Source: Halomicrococcus gelatinilyticus
Lineage (GTDB): Archaea > Halobacteriota > Halobacteria > Halobacteriales > Haladaptataceae
Length of the DNA stretch: 64,000 nucleotides
Direction of reading: 5' to 3'
NCBI GenBank assembly: GCA_024227995.1
Contig: CP100465.1
Span: forward strand, 806,001 to 870,000
In this document: piece after piece, positions 63,735-64,000 of the stretch
How positions within the stretch are numbered: the stretch's first letter is position 1
How the letters are laid out: every line of letters begins with the position of its first letter
Translations under genes and position numbers: made by a program
Notes under the pieces: model-generated
The model's input: the letters and a program-made list of their open reading frames with translations, nothing else
The model's database searches: none
What the model was told of the DNA's origin: nothing

Positions 63735-64000
63735 ATGCGTGCCTGGCTCTCCGTCTTCCTGAAAGGCCTGTCGATGGGCGCTGCGGACGCCGTACCGGGC
63801 GTCTCCGGCGGCACCATCGCGCTCATCACCGGCATCTACGAACGCCTCGTCTCCGGCATCGCCGCGTTCGACCCGCGGCTCCTCTCGACGCTCCCGCGGT
63901 CGTACGACGCCGACGCCCGCGCCGAGTCGTGGACGATACTGGAGGAGATGGACGTCGCGTTCCTGCTGGTGCTCGGCGCGGGCATCGCAACCGCCGTGGT
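63735..64000 (+). CDS. DUF368 membrane protein, 5' part (partial)
   Basis: The first 88 codons of a protein run off the right edge. It opens MRAWLSVFLKGLSMGAADAV, then PGVSGGTIALITGIYERLV, the DUF368 signature. Bacterial DUF368 (PopT) proteins carry undecaprenyl-phosphate back across the membrane. ATG 63735 has a T-rich TATA-like tract (63705-63710) about 27 bases upstream; ATG 63666 is an in-frame alternative. It follows aglB on the same strand. Confidence 0.88.
   Translation, partial: MRAWLSVFLKGLSMGAADAVPGVSGGTIALITGIYERLVSGIAAFDPRLLSTLPRSYDADARAESWTILEEMDVAFLLVLGAGIATAV

Overview
The window is chromosomal DNA of a halophilic archaeon (class Halobacteria). The evidence is the high GC content, very acidic Asp/Glu-rich proteins, promoters with a TATA-like box about 25-30 bases before a leaderless ATG or GTG, archaeal information-processing genes (Pelota, RqcH, Cbf5, Dph2, an Lhr helicase, an RNA 3'-end nuclease) and haloarchaeal families such as an archaellin, glpABC and the oligosaccharyltransferase AglB. 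No rRNA, CRISPR array or intact insertion sequence was found. Family names were assigned by reading the translated sequence, not by a search.

Layout. Bases 1-11,300 hold tRNA-Ser, a lipoprotein, a LarA-like protein, a Nudix enzyme, an Lhr helicase, an endonuclease/exonuclease/phosphatase-fold protein, an MBL hydrolase, then Pelota, a DUF4013 membrane protein and RqcH (translation quality control). Bases 11,400-21,000 hold a soluble chemotaxis transducer, MsrB, an MFS transporter behind an 18-bp palindrome, Dph2, a CARF-like regulator, DUF1405, and the conserved run DUF106-cmk-cbf5. Bases 21,100-30,600 hold an aspartoacylase-family protein, tRNA-Pro, an isolated archaellin, a poorly coding gap, an AI-2E-family permease, a beta-helix secreted protein, a folate enzyme, a GYD protein, an MBL nuclease, an acyl-CoA dehydrogenase and a cobalamin adenosyltransferase/glutaredoxin pair. 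Bases 30,900-35,800 carry the glpABC operon (membrane-associated glycerol-3-phosphate dehydrogenase) with a divergent small regulator. Bases 35,800-50,600 are housekeeping and regulatory genes, including several very small ones, an FKBP isomerase, Nnr, MoaC, an ABC exporter, HflX and DUF2209.

Bases 50,700-64,000 form a surface-glycan region. A GC-rich membrane glycosyltransferase is followed by a visibly AT-richer, tightly packed operon: two GT4-type enzymes, an alkaline-phosphatase-superfamily protein, a methyltransferase, another glycosyltransferase and a flippase. An acyltransferase on the other strand and a second alkaline-phosphatase-superfamily protein follow. Then come AglB and the start of a DUF368 protein, a family linked to polyprenyl-phosphate recycling. 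Together they could build a lipid-linked glycan, flip it, transfer it to Asn and recycle the lipid. The archaellin in the same window carries five N-X-S/T sites in a short stretch and is a plausible acceptor.

The least explained signals are non-coding: four tandem hairpins with matching 13-base loops (17,550-17,704), two copies of a ~110-bp palindrome-ended element (30,710 and 42,684), a hairpin-forming in-frame insertion in the acyl-CoA dehydrogenase gene, and a 29-bp tandem repeat that contains the hflX stop codon.
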